A DNA stretch of 64,000 bases from Haliotis asinina (taxonomy: Eukaryota > Mollusca > Gastropoda > Lepetellida > Haliotidae), in contig NC_090291.1 in NCBI RefSeq assembly GCF_037392515.1, forward strand, positions 37,533,001 through 37,597,000, in the 5' to 3' direction. Below the pieces are notes generated by a model. The model ran no database searches and was not told the DNA's origin. It was given only the letters and a program-made list of their open reading frames with translations. This document shows, piece after piece, positions 43,700-58,000 of the stretch. The translations under genes were made by a program, and so were the position numbers. Position 1 is the stretch's first letter, and each line of letters opens with the position of its first letter.

Positions 43700-45205
43700 A
43701 ATATCCAAATATCTGACACACCTGTATGTATGATTCATAGTTGTTAACACATTTCATAAATAACTACTTACAAATAATTTATTTTCAGCTGAAGACTGTT
43801 ACTGATCTAAAAAATGCCGAGCCAAATCTAAAGACTGCCCCGTCATGCCTCAGGACCACATTGCATCCCTCATATGACGTAAACATGTGGACCAGACGAT
43901 GAGGGATGCTGTCTGGGCAGACGACAGGCATTCGTCACCACACTTCCAAGAAGACTCGTCCTCCACTCGATGCTTGTTATGTGCGAAAATAACAGAAACC
44001 AATCAGAACGCGCATAATGGTTGCGGAGCTTTGATAAAAATAATACCCACTGCTTAAATCCTTTATGGCATTATGTCATAGTTTAAGAAATGAAAAAAGA
44101 TATTGTCATATTGAAAGCACAAAGAACGTAGCTAACAGAATTGTACTGTCTACTGTGAAGGTTTTGATAAAAAATCAAGCGGCTGACGGCGAGTGATTCA
44201 AATATACGCACGTGAGTTGGTTGACATAAGGGCTCCCACTGTTCCAGCTGGGTGTTTTTCCGACGATTTTGCGGGCTTGTTATAGTGATTGTACGTGCGC
44301 TTCCAACCGTTTTAGGAAATGTGATGATAAATCGCTTGGCGTTTTAAAACTATAACATTGTGTCTGTATAACTGTTCAATCTTTGACGTTAGGGCATATA
44401 TTTCAGACCTCTTGGAATATTTTAGTCTGCGTTTTTGGAGGGTCATTCATATATTTTTCAGCAAATTCACTGAAAATCGCACTTGGGGTTTGACAGAAAG
44501 GTTACACGCATTCATTTTGAGAAATAGTTTTAAGCGGTTTTGAGTTTCTACTTTGGAATTTTATGTAGATGGATTTTTTCATAACTTTTATTTGCATATT
44601 CAATAAAACAAATCCCAATTGTAATTATTAAATCTTTTTCAGAAATATGATAGGAAATATAAGGTGAACATCTTCTAATATTTACGTCCGAATATGTCTT
44701 TAAACACTATTTGTCTTTCCTTCTTTCAATTGTAGCTAGGAGGTTTAATTCTTTATAATAAATTAGCTGAAACAAAAACAACAATACAATGTATGAGTAC
44801 TTCGGTGATATTAATTATCACTGGAATCAAACCGGGATAGAGTTATCGTTCCTGTTTGACTTAGTTCTGATGTTCCTACGCCTATATGGAATTCTTCGAG
44901 ATGCGCACGCGTATCTATTCGGCTTGTCCCGGAATAACACGAGCTGGACAGGAATGGATGATAGGCTGGCTATGTTGTGCCTCTCAATGTGGTGTGACGC
45001 TCTTTCACAACAAGAATCACAACAAAATATGTCATCCTTGAGTATCGCCTATTGATATGTACATGTACTTGTTTGTACATCTCACAATAAAGTTCAACAG
45101 GTCCTAGGGCATTTGGAGAGACGGTTCCTTCAAACAGTAAATAGTTTAGGAACACGTGTTAATTGATCCACACTTCATTTACATCTATTTTCATGAGGGT
45201 TTCAA
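43700..45205. other. Noncoding stretch
   Basis: Contains an 88-codon frame at 44789-45055 with no family features or splice context; nothing else seen. Confidence 0.45.
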
Positions 45206-45211
45206 TGCCAT

Positions 45212-45825
45212 GCTGACAAGAGATTCGAGTGGTTCTCCATTGACTTTGTAAAACAAGCTTGTAGGCAATAAATTCCCGATATTCAAATCTCCATTAGCTT
45301 TGTAAAACACGTTTGTATGCAATGCACTCCAGTTGTTCAAATCACAGGGGCTTGTAACGCTAAAAACTGCCATCACGGTATGTATTGTCCCTACTGGCTT
45401 TGTAAAACAAGCTTGTAGGGAACAAATTCCAGTTGATCAAACACCATTAGCTATGTAAAACAAGCTTGGAGGCAACAGATTCCTGTTGTTCAAATCTCAA
45501 TTAGCTTTGTAAAACATGCTTGTAAACAATAGATTCCAGTTGTTCAAATCTCCATTAGCTTTGTAAAATCAGCTTATAAGCAACATATTCTAGTTGTTCA
45601 AATCACCATTAGCTATGTAAAACAAGCTTGTAGGCAACAGATTCCAGTTGTTTAAATCTCCATTACCTATGTAAAACAAGCTTATAGGCAACACATTCCA
45701 ATTGTTCAAATCTTCATTAGCTTTGTAAAAAAGCTTGTAGGTAATGGAATCCGGTAGTTCAGATATTCGTTGACTTTAAAAAACAAACTTGTAGGCAATA
45801 GATTTCAGTGGTTAATATCAATTAC
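45212..45825. repeat. ~54 bp minisatellite, ~11 copies
   Basis: Units of CTTTGTAAAACAAGCTTGTAGG + CAACAGATTCCAGTTGTTCA + AATCTCCATTAG, diverged at the edges. It lies directly downstream of the SLC7 poly(A) site. Confidence 0.92.
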
Positions 45826-45956
45826 CGATCCACAGATCCATTATCTGAGATCAGTTTCCATCTGTGTTATAATTATCCCATAACCTTGGTTCACTCATCC
45901 TGCACCAAACTAATCTCACCCCACACAGAAGAAACACATGGTAAACAGCGAATGTT

Positions 45957-45962
45957 TTTATT
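45957..45962 (-). terminator. Poly(A) signal of the SLC7 gene
   Basis: AATAAA on the minus strand, about 50 bp after the stop codon. Confidence 0.8.
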
Positions 45963-46010
45963 GAATTACAAATCATATACACGATGAAATTACAACCAGT
46001 TCTACGAAAC

Positions 46011-46069
46011 CTATTCTCGTTTGGTTGGTAGTAATAACAACACCTTCTGGCACAACTCTGTCAGGCGAT
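46011..46069 (-). CDS. SLC7 exon 12: C-terminal tail and stop
   Basis: Acceptor TGTCTTTTTCAG, then [18 protein letters not shown] and TAG. The CQK...P pattern matches the cytoplasmic C-terminal helix of SLC7 light chains. Confidence 0.88.
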
Positions 46070-49000
46070 CTGAAAAAGACAAATGGTTACACGTGAGCTT
46101 GACATCAGGAAAACAGACAAACAACCGGGTTTTTAATGACCCTTCATACTCAGTTGACATACATTGACTAGAGGGAAGTGGTCCTAAATATCAAACTGTA
46201 TAAACATAATATTGTTCCTTTCTGGAACGGGCTCGTGTTGAATAATCGGCTTACTCTGGCCGTTAGTGTCAATGTGTATTTAGGGACTGTTCACAATTTA
46301 CGCCTATGGCTATCATTTTGTTAATGGAATTCAGGGAGGGTCACTTACTTTGTACATACACCGTAGTGTGTTGAGGATAGGGGTGGATATACCCTGAACA
46401 TGTTCGACATAATCGATTTCTTTAGGCTGGTTAAGATACGTTTCAGTTGACGTATATTTTATGAAAAGTAACTGCCCTACACTCAGGCGCATGTACATTG
46501 CATCGAAATCTCGATATTATTTGTACATGATTGTGTATCATCACAACAAAATTCCTCATACAAACCAAACCCGTGATGATTCCTCTCTCACACACGGACG
46601 CCAGTCTGCTATTTGTGTATTTTGTTATTATCATTTAAAGTAATTTTTTTTAAAATACTTGTGTAACGATGTATGTTCAACATATCAAAATGAAATGGCA
46701 TATGAAGACACGAGTAAGCTACATCTAGATCTTTTGCTGTGTCCCCGTTGTAATACTAATGACGTAGTGGTATGCCCATAGGCGGTAGGGTAGACTAGTG
46801 GTAAGCGTTTGCTCGTCAAGCCAAGGTCTGGGTTCGATTCCCCACATGGGTACAATGTGTGAAGTCCATTGCTGGTGTCTCCTGTCATGGTTTCGCTTTA
46901 ATTTGGCTTAAAGCGGCCTAAAGTCTAACTCACTGACTTATTCACTCACTCACTTATTTACTCATTATACATGTGGACTTGGACTATACGCCATTGGTTG
47001 TTATACCACAGGGAAACTGTAGCGCAAATGGTTGCGCAGCATAGAAAAAATGACCAGTCTTCTTATATGCGAACGAAGCTCCCTTCGCTCGCCATTCGTA
47101 ACTACTCGTCTCTTTCTGTGACCTACAACCGGGTTGCCGGAATGACACGAGTAGTTACGAATGTTCGCTCGCATGTAAGGAGACCTGTCATATTCTCTAC
47201 GCTGCGCAAGCCCGTTTGCGCTACAGTTTGCCTGTGGATGTACTCACCTACGCTAACGCTTAGTCTCTAAATACATACTTTAGATTGTAACAAATAAACC
47301 CATTTAATTTTAAAAGGAGCCGCAGAGGGACAAATGCATAATACTGCAGGAAGGGCTAGGGGGAAAATAATATGGTTCAGGGACTGTGAGACGGCTACAC
47401 TCACCCATAAAGCTGAAGTGTATCCCCATGTACACAAACGGCACGAAGATGAAGCTGCCGCCGACTATAAAGATGATAGCGTAGAGGAATTGGATGCCAG
47501 GATTCTGTAGGATAGGGGCGAGCACCAAGTAACACGAAGCTAGAAACACTATCACGGGTACAAATATGGGCACCTGGAAGACAAGACGAAGAAATATTTT
47601 CGTTATCACTGTAAATATATGACCAACGGTTCCTAATAAGCACTTGCAATATCAACTCTTTGGAATTTCACCCCAGAATTGGTTGTTGTTCAACGCCACA
47701 CTCAGCAATATTCCACTTACGATCCCAAATCTCGTATATTCAGAGGGGACTGCATAACTGAGTCCGGACCAGGCAATCCAGAGGTCAACAGCATTAGCAT
47801 CGATCTACGCAATTAGGATACAACGACATGTGTCAACCACGAGCCTGACCATCCGATCCCTTTAGTCGTCTCTTACGACAAGCACGAGTTGTCGAAGATC
47901 AGCTGTAACCCAGATATTCGCCGTATCGTTCGATGAAACCAGAGACCATATAATATATATGGTCTCTGATGAAACAAAGAGGATGGTGGGACATGATGTT
48001 GTGTGTTGTATCAATGGCTGATCGAGCGATCACTGCCCATGTGCCATCCCATCGACTTTCATGTGACGCTGCGCTGTGTTGTGTAAACAATGTCCACTGG
48101 CCTAGTTGCGGTTAGGGCGTATGTATCGTTAGTTCAAGTATATTTTCAAAACACGTAATTTTCGAGAAATAATCAAAATATATTGGCTAATTCACCAACA
48201 GTTACTTTGGGAAAGTATGGGTGTACTCTTCGTTATTCGGCCCTGAATGTTCAACATCGACGGACACACAGGTCGCCTACCCGGTATGGTCTGTGTAGGT
48301 CCTTCTCCTTGAACCTGAGCACGATGAGGGAGAAGGACGTGGCGCCGTATACCAACCAAGAGGCGAAGCTGAAGAAGTCGATGAGGGTGGAAATGTCTCC
48401 GGGGATGAGGAGGAGAATAGATATCGTCAACTGGAAAAGACATAGTTCAGTTATTATGAGTGAGTATAGTTTAAAGCCGCCTTTAGCGATATGTCAGCGA
48501 TATCACATCATGGCATGAGGCACCAGAAACCACTCTGTACCCATATGGGGAGTCGAACTCGGGTAGTCGGCGTGATGAGCGAATGATTTAAGTACTAGGC
48601 CATCCCACCGCCCCTCAATAATTGTGTCTGCTAATAAAGAGGAATTCCCGGTGAGATTAGGTCCTCAGAACTCTATGGCTTCTAACAACATGGCCGTATG
48701 GAGCCCAGGAAGGCAGGGGGCAACTGCCCCTAGATTATTTTTACAGATTTAGGCTTCAAACCATTGATATAACACTGTTTTAACGTGGATGGTGACCCCC
48801 TTATTAAGAAAAGTTAACTACGGCCCTGAACAAGCGACAGATGGTTTGGTGAAATAGCTGATTAGAAGTTATCGAACCACGATAACACTGATTACACGCA
48901 ACTTAGTGCGCTAACCAGTCCAGAATTTTTAGACAAATCCATTCAACTGGATGCACAAATATCAATCAGTATGATTTGATACGTCTAAGTATGTATATTG

Positions 49001-52000
49001 CAACACTAAGCTCCTTCTAATCCATGCAAACACATCGTACAGAGCGCTATGTGGTACAGCGAGCTTTGACAGACGGACACCTGGAAATCATGGAAATCTC
49101 AGAACGAGGCTCTGCCGCTTTAAAACTTTGGGGGTCTGGTACGGAACTGATATTCCATCAGTCTCATCGTGCGTTATAGAATTACACTGGCTCAGTGCAA
49201 AAACCATGCTGCAGGTGTAACCAGTAAGCCAGATGCATTGTGAATCATTTCACGACCTCATCAAACAGGGGCAGTCTGTGATTTCTTAGTTAAGGTATGT
49301 TGCCTAAACATCGACATAAAATATGGAAATGCGGTGTCAGTAAAGTTTATCGTTTAATCTTAAACCTTTACAACCTCGATGAAGGATAGGCTCTGTCCAG
49401 TCTAAGTAAACTTAGTCTCAGTGTTATTCATTACACTTCAACACTGAGTCAAACAAACCCTAGTAGAAAGTCGCGTCAGGTAACCTTTTGAGCGACCTAT
49501 GGCCGCCCAATCAAACGAGAGACGGTTAAATTTAAACAATTAGACAACGGTTTCTACAAATATTCACATCACTGACTCAGATCTCTCCACAAGCAAAAAA
49601 CCGCATAAAATACAGATATTTGACCTGCAGTATATGCGCTTTTTGGGTTTATGTTTACATGGTTACCATCAGTTAATATTTCCGCAAGATGACATTCTTG
49701 AATATTGCCAAAAAGACTATTTTCAACGACGGTTTACTCACCGCTGTCATGGCTGTAACGTGCGCCGTGTGCATTACCCGGAAACGATCGTACGCTTTAT
49801 TATATTCGGAATCGTTCGGGTACGAACCTTTTCGAGATAAAAAGTTCAAAAGGTATGTGCGAATGTCCGTTTTCGCGATTTGGTAAGCTGTGTTCTGGTT
49901 GATCAATCTCAAAGGTTACCTGACACGACCTCCCATAAAGTTTCGTTAGATTCAGTAGTAGAGTGTACCGAAAAGTACTGAGGCTAACTTCACTTAGCCG
50001 CTCTTCACACGCAACTCTTTAACTCCTGCCACCTCGCTTCTCAGTCTCCACGTATGTTCACTTTCAATAGAGTGGGCCTACAGTGACAAATGCAGGTGCA
50101 CACTTGTAACTTGTTTTCATCATACATCCACCAAATAACTATTGTTTTTGAGGAGGAGGCTTATAAATCAAAGGGTATTTCAGACCAAAGAATTTCCCAG
50201 GCGATACTAAGGCAGTATCATCATCGTGTATCCGACTACCTTCTCGTGACGATGGTACCATTATACAATAAGTTTACTCTCGTCTTGTACTCACAGTGAA
50301 CAACATGGCGGGGATCGGTGTGCGTCGTTTATAATGAATGAATGACAGCATCTTGGGAAAATGGCTGTCTCGTCCGGCTACATAACACAGTCTGGAAACA
50401 GAGGGGACCCAATATGGAAAAGGGGTGACCACAATCCCAAAATATGGTGAACATTGATTTGGAAAAGGAACCAATAGCTACAATGGACGGCCTGTCGGAA
50501 TGGGTTCAGTCTTACACCAGTGCTCTCAGCTCTTTTGTCCTATCAAATGGGGGACAACGTGACTGATATGTGAGCGAGTGGGTGAGTTTAGTTTTACGCC
50601 GCACTCAGCAATATTCCCGACGGCGGTCTGTAAATAATCAAGTCTGGCCCAGACAATCCAGTGATCAACAGCATGAGCATCGATCCGCGCAGTTGGGAAC
50701 TATTAACATGTGTCAACCAAGTCAGCTAGCCTGACCACCAGATCCCGTTAGTCGCGCCTTACGCCAACCATAGTCGCCTTTTGTGGCAAGCATGGATTGC
50801 TGAAGACCTGTTCTGCCTCGGATCCTCATAGGTCAGCTGGCATGTGAAGAATCAGGTCCTCGGCATGATAGACTCATTCACAATATGTTTAAACAAAGTG
50901 TCCTTGAACATTGAATTGGTTGGCCTATTCACTTTCATTGATAGACGGTGTTCCCGTCCTTTACAAATACTGTGTGTATATTGAAGACAGTCTCTACCTT
51001 CCTGACGAAAACAGACATCCATTGACGGAGCCGAATGTCGACATGGCCACGAACATCGGGATACACCAGGACATGACTCCTAAGACGCGGTCTCCCCAGG
51101 TCTGCCAACAACAAAGGTGTAGAAAATCTGCACAAGAGATTTGTGTATATATAACAACAATTTAACATCCTTGCAGAGGAAATAGCCACTGCATTTCAAA
51201 TTAATCATTATTTTGTCAGTTTCCATTATTATATTTTACGCATAATGAAGTGCAAGATGTAGACACTGCACATCAAACTAATCTTTATTTTGTCAGTTTC
51301 CACTGAATGATGTTTTGCGCATAATGAAATGCAAGATGTAACATTAATATTTGTTTTGTCGCTTCTATTAATATTTGTTTATACATTTGTTTTGTATGTC
51401 CATCAACTCACCACAGCGACGGCATGTGACAGGATTATCTCCTCCTTGGACATGACGCTGAAGTAGCCGATGTTGGCAAGGACGTAGCAGAGTGTCGTCA
51501 GTGGGATGCCCACCATGATAGCAATGGGGAGATTCCTGCATGGGAATGTACGTTTCTTCAGGAACCAAAAACTTTGAAGATGACGTAGTTTGTAAGTGAC
51601 TTTGTAATCCCTAAAGGTAGCCACCACAGATATGAAGTAATGTCTTAATTCAGGACTACACTGACGAGCACCTGTTCCACTGTTGAAGCTGTGGATAGCA
51701 TAGTGAGTGAGTCAGTCAGTCACTCAGTCAGTGAGTATGGGTTTACGCCGATTTTAGTCATATTTCAGCAACATCACTGCGGGGGACACCAGAAATGGGA
51801 TTCACTCATGATACCATGTGGGAATCGAACCAGGGCCTCAGACGTGACGAGCGAACCCAATGACCACTAGACTACCCCATCGCCCCTGATGGTGAATGAA
51901 CATGACTTCAGGACCTGGATTTCTGAAGCTCTCTTAGTGTCAGGATGGTCGTAAGTGTCAAACAGTAACAGTAACAGTAACCATCACAGCTCTCCTGGAC

Positions 52001-55000
52001 CAAAATCACACAAAATCTAGGCGCTGGAATATAAGAACTTGGGCACACAACTTACTCTAATCACGTCAAAGCGAAAGTTTTCACCCATCAGTCGACCCAG
52101 GTTCTCTTTGATACAACTGATACTACCTATATGCTTTTTTTCAACTCATGCGGCAAGAGGAAATGCCCTGGTGCGGATCCCTAAGATGATGATAGTGTCG
52201 TCTCCTATATGGTGCTTTAACTGTTTGTGTTCACTCTTCGTTCACTCCAAAGATTCGCGATACCTAATAATAAAGGATTTAATTTACTTGACGGATGATT
52301 ATTTTCATTGCAGTATGTCTGTGTAGATCAAGGCCTCGCCACCCATGAGAATGATAAACATGCAAGGATAACAATCGGAGTCTGGGATCCGAACCTAGCT
52401 GAGTGAGTGAGTGAGTGAGCTTTACACCGCTTATAGAAATATTCCAGCAATATCACGGCGGGGAACACCGGAAATGGACTTCACACATTGTACCCAAGTG
52501 GGGAATCGAACCCGGGTCTCCAGTGTGACAAGACACCAGGCTTCTCCACCGCCCCTGCGAACCTAAGACCAGGGGAACAATAACTTTGAAATATGGTGGA
52601 ACGTTTCCCTCAGTAGAGTGAATATGGTTTTATGGTGTTTTTAGAAAAATATTCTAGCAATATCACGGAGGACACCTGAAATGAACTTCACACATTGTTG
52701 AATCAATTGTACCCGGTGAGATAAAGTCATGTGACTATAACCTTCTAGCGCCTAACAGGCAACTTGGGTTACCCGGGGTAATAATGATGATCAGTGTGTT
52801 AGCGCCTTGAACATGCTTTGTTGCATGGAGACTGGCACATTATAGGACTTCACATTATTACTGTACCCATGATGACAATTGAGCCCATGTCTTCAGTGTG
52901 ACCCTTTAATCACGAGGCTACTCTACCGCCCCTCCCTCCTGAGAGACCTTATGTCTAACATTATATAGTAGCTCACCTGCTTGGGTTCTTCAGCTCCTCA
53001 GTCACAAAATTTAAACTGTTCCTGAAAAAGGTGCAAATCTTTATAAATGATAAAAATAATATTAAGAGATATTGGATTCTACCAGTATTGGCTTTAGTGT
53101 TACAATGGAATTTAATATTTGAATGATAATTGCAATGAGAGAATAAAAAAAAATAGATCTTATATGCATTCCTTGCATTCATTACGTTAAATGATAATTT
53201 GGTAGTGTTTTCTCGTGAGATACACAAAATGAAAAATTGCCCTTACCAACCATCGAATGCCCACAAGCCGTTATAGAAAGCAAATATAACAGTTGACGGA
53301 TTCTGCGAAGTTCCTTCAAAACCCTCAGATATATATTCAGTGTTACCTGTCATAAACAAACTCATGAGTATAATTGCTGTGGGTTGTAAAGAAACATACA
53401 AAATAGGAAAAAAATAGCAGAGCTGGTCTGGAACCAGTGTCTAGCGTCTGAGAGGCAGGTCAAGCAAGAGCAGGTGCCCGCCTCTAGGAGTTGATTTCGC
53501 ACGATTTAAAGAGTATTTGTTGACGTCACCTAGAACGGTGTAAGGAGTAGGTGTCGACGTCTCACAGAACGGTGTTTAGAGTAGGTGTCGACGTGTCACA
53601 GAACGGTGTAAAGAGTAAGTGTCGACTTCTCCCAGAACGGTGTAAAGGGTAGGTGTCACCGTCTCACAGAACGGTATAAACAGTAGGTGTCGACGTCTCA
53701 GAACAGTGTAAAGAGTGAAGAGTTTGTAAACGATGTAGAGAAAGAGTGAGTTTAGTTTTACGTCACATTCAGCAATATTCAAGCTATATGTCGGCCGTCT
53801 GTAAATAATCGAGTCTGGACCAGACAATCCAGTGATCATCAGCACGAATATAGATCTAACCATTTGGGAACCGACTGTGTCAACCAATTTAGTGAGTCTG
53901 ACTACCAATCCTGTTAGTCGCCTCTTACGACAAGCATGGGTTACTGAAGACCAATTCTAATCCGGGACTTCACCGGTTCAGCAATGTAAGTTGATGAATT
54001 TAGTTTTACGCCGCACCCAGCAATATTCCAGCTATATGGCGGCGGTCTGTAAATAATTCCACCAATGTAGACAGATCTACGTATATCTATAATATATGGG
54101 TAGAATACGTCTCCATACACAACCTTGACATACTGACCTTCAGCTATCTTGTAGATGCCTCCGATAGTGATGATGGCAATAGCCAGGAGTTTGAGGACCG
54201 TCATGGTGTTCTGGATTATAGTGGCGAGTCGGACGCTCACGCAGTTGCAGAACGTTATGAACACTGAAACATGAAATCCGGAATGACTAACCTGGATTGG
54301 TAATGTATAACCGGTGTAACAATGGAATATAACAATGAAATAACACCGGAATACAATGAACAGCAAAAGAAACGCATCTCTGGCATTTTGTCAAGTATTT
54401 AGATAGAAAACATACAAATCATCTTTTACTTATACGTTATTTCAATCTTCTCTGGAAAATTGCGTTTCTTTTGCTGTCCAGTATATGTGTGTAACAGATT
54501 GTTTCGTGCTCGATATTTGATAGCGATTCGTAATACGTGTTCATTACGCAGTGATAAAATCAAGCAGATGGGTCTGATAGATATGTTTATTTTCTAGATT
54601 TAATTTGTTCAAAGCAGACAGAGAAGAGTATCTGGAATGTACCATCCGCAAATGTTACGGAAATGTTTCGACAAGCAATGGAAGGAGACAATTATAGCAA
54701 TATAGTTATACATTTATCATAATTGATCAATACTTACTCGTAGGAAATTATCCCTAGGCATCTGAACAATTACAAGCTAAAGTTCAAGTTCAAGTACTGT
54801 ATTGAGATATATGTTTCTGAAAGTTCCTTCTGAATTTTGTTCTATACATTTCAATTGAGGAATCTAATCGTGCATGTGGTGTGAATGGGAGCTGAATCAT
54901 TCATTATTCAATTATTCATAATTTTCATGAATGACAAGATCAACGATGACAGCCCGATTAAATACATTATGTGCATCAGGTATCTAGTTTTAATGTACAC

Positions 55001-58000
55001 AAAAGTCCAGTTTTAAATACGCATGTACATTATAGTCATTATTCAACATGGCGGCGCGCGGGTGAGGTAGCACAGTGGTTAAAGCGTTTGCTCGTCACAC
55101 CAACGGCCCGAGTTCGATTCCCAATCGTAAGACTCCATTATGATTCTGACTATATCTTAGGCACGTATTTACAAATCACAATAACTTGAAGATGCGGGGG
55201 AAAGTTGAGCGTAAAAAAACTCAAAATACGTTTTGTTCTTACGCATGCCGAGAGCAGTCACCAACTTGATGACGGAAGTCGGGGGGTCACATCCGGGGTA
55301 GAGAGGCTTGACTATGTACGTCCCCATAGCGAGGCTGATGACAGCTACCATTGTTGGGCGAATAATAAACAGACCAGTCCAGTCAAACAAAAACGCCGGA
55401 AGTCTTCCAATTTTGCTTACATCTCCCTTGTACGTGTACATCAAGTACGCATGCTCGCCACCAGATCGAGGCACGGCTGTCCCCAGTTCGGCGTAGACTA
55501 AGGCACCTGGAAGAAAATTTAAGTGTTTAGCTGCCTGTGACCTTGGCTACAAAACGTTCGTAGTAATCTCCCATCTCAACGAATCATGCATCGGAACCCT
55601 GAATATTTACTCTGATAACTTGATAGTTTCGTACTTTCTGACATGATTTATACAGTTAGAATAGTAACAAGGGTAGTGTTGGCTCATTCTTTGTGGAGTT
55701 GCCAGGAGACTTTAATCGTGCGATCAAAACCGCTTTTTTGTCACGATTATTTGACTATATTTGTGATTTCATCATCAAAGAAGTAAACGTCTAAGACTGT
55801 CATCACTTCCGGTTCTCGTCCCACATTAAGCCTACACGCAGTGAACTTAAAGCATGCTATGACTAGAATACTAGGATATTACCACAACACGCTGGTGTTT
55901 GTGAAAAGGGTAAAAGTGTTTCCTGTCCAAACAAACTCATGTTCAACGATTGTCATATATCTAAGTAACTGAACCGATTCAAATTGCGATCCCGTCGTAC
56001 GACAAGGGTTATTAAATTCTTGACTGTCTCTGTAGACGTGTGATGTGATATCCCAGTGAGGGAGCGTTACATGTATAAAACCGACATTCATATAACATGA
56101 ATGCACGCTCATGCATGAACACACTAACACATAGACACAGACACAGACACAAGCACAAATGCACACACAACAAACACTCAAGCGCGCGTTTGTTGTTGAA
56201 ACTTGTTTGAGTGGCATTTTAGAAGTTGAGGTGTGCAAATAGGACAAATTGTATATAGAATGCTTGACAACGGTACAAGAATCTGCACCGAAACGTCGCT
56301 ATCACGCAATAAAGAAGTTGTTATCCATACAATTTGTCCTATTTGTTGTTGAAAGCCGCACTAAGCAAAATTCAAGCTAAATGGCGGCAGTAAATAATCG
56401 AGCCCGGACCAGACAACCCAGTGATCAACAGCACGAGCATCGATATACGCAATTTTAATACGCTAACATAAAATGTGTCAACCACATCATTGCGTCTGTC
56501 CACCGGATCCTTTCAGACGCCTCTTACCACAGGCATGGGTTGCTGAAGATCAATTCTAAGCCGGATCTTCACGGTCACAAGCACAGAGTCAATAATCTCT
56601 AAAGAAACGTTAAACCCCGTTCCATATCACCCGAGTAGCTTAAAGAAATACACGTATACACTGACACAAGACATACACTGGAACAGTTTAACTGTTCTTT
56701 ATTAGGTCAGGTGTCCGCATTTCCCAAATCGCAAAAACAAATATTGAAATTGTACTTGAAACAGAAAGATAAGCATTCCTTCGGTGAGCGTATTTCTGGG
56801 TCTCGTGCACCTGTAACAGTATCCATCGCCATGTACCCATTCATTCATTCATATTTAGGCATTGTAAAGCAATAGACCCACTATAACAACACTTGGCTCG
56901 CAAGGGTCAAGGGGAGACTAATGCTTAGTCTCTGAACTAATATTTTGAAGTAACAAATATACCTAATTGCAAGTGAAAAGGTGATTCCTAGTCAGATGGG
57001 AAATTGAGAACCTGGGCGAATGTGTGTGTACGATTAAATTAAAGACTTAAAGCAATCTGTGTTATCTACATGTATAGTTTTTTCCTATTGATTTCAATCT
57101 ATTTTCCTGGGTTTTTTAAAACTGTTATCGATTAGCCTTAACAGGTGTGGAATCGGGTGATGTTTCAAGGTTATGTTTCAACTCAGTGCAGCGTGTTTCA
57201 CAGGGTTATCAAATCTGCTCTCCATACCCATTGTCGCCAGTACTCCACACAGGGCCCATATGATGAGGCTGAGTCCCACAGACCCGCAGCCCTCCAAGAC
57301 ACCTTTAGGGCTGATGAAGATGCCCGACCCTGTGGAAGACAAGTTTATCAGTTCCATTTACAGAGACAACGATTAAAGACAACATGCAATCGACTTTGGT
57401 TGTATCAAGTACCGAGGCTCGGCTCTGGGTCACACGGAACCAGTTTCAGTCACCACATGACTTCAGCATTTCCATTGCTTCTGAAAGTCAGTGTTCTAGA
57501 TAGTGCTCACGTAAGTCCAATAAAGATATTTTCAATAAGGATTGAATCCAAATTCAGTGTTTCAGAAACTGAAATCATATTTGTTTCCCACAGTACTAAT
57601 CTCAGAGATCCGATCCTATATATTTTTTCTTTGCGAGTCTGTCCCTGAGGAAACAACAATGGGTATTTTTTTTCGCGCTGACGTTTGATATATACTTTTA
57701 AGATGTTTGTTTCCATTATAAAGGAGTGCGTGAGTTTAGTTTTACGCCACACTCAGTAGTAGCTATATGGCGGTGGTTTGTAAATAACTGAGTCCGGACC
57801 AATCCAGTGATCAGCAGCATGAGCATCGATCTGGGCAGTTGTGAACCGATGACACGTGTCAGTCAAGTCAGCGAGCCTGACCACCCGATCCCGTTAGTCG
57901 CCTCTTACGACAAGCATAGTCGCCTTTTATGGCAAGCGTGGGTTGCTGAAGACTTCTACCCCGGATCTTCACGGGGTCCATTAAAAAGGGGACCAGGAGT

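Noticed and set aside
44789..45055. 88-codon frame with hydrophobic centre
   Set aside because: No recognisable family, promoter, splice or poly(A) context; too short to support.
48183..48518. 111-codon plus-strand frame
   Set aside because: Antisense shadow of SLC7 exon 10 and a SINE.
55205..55501. 98-codon plus-strand frame
   Set aside because: Antisense shadow of SLC7 exon 3.
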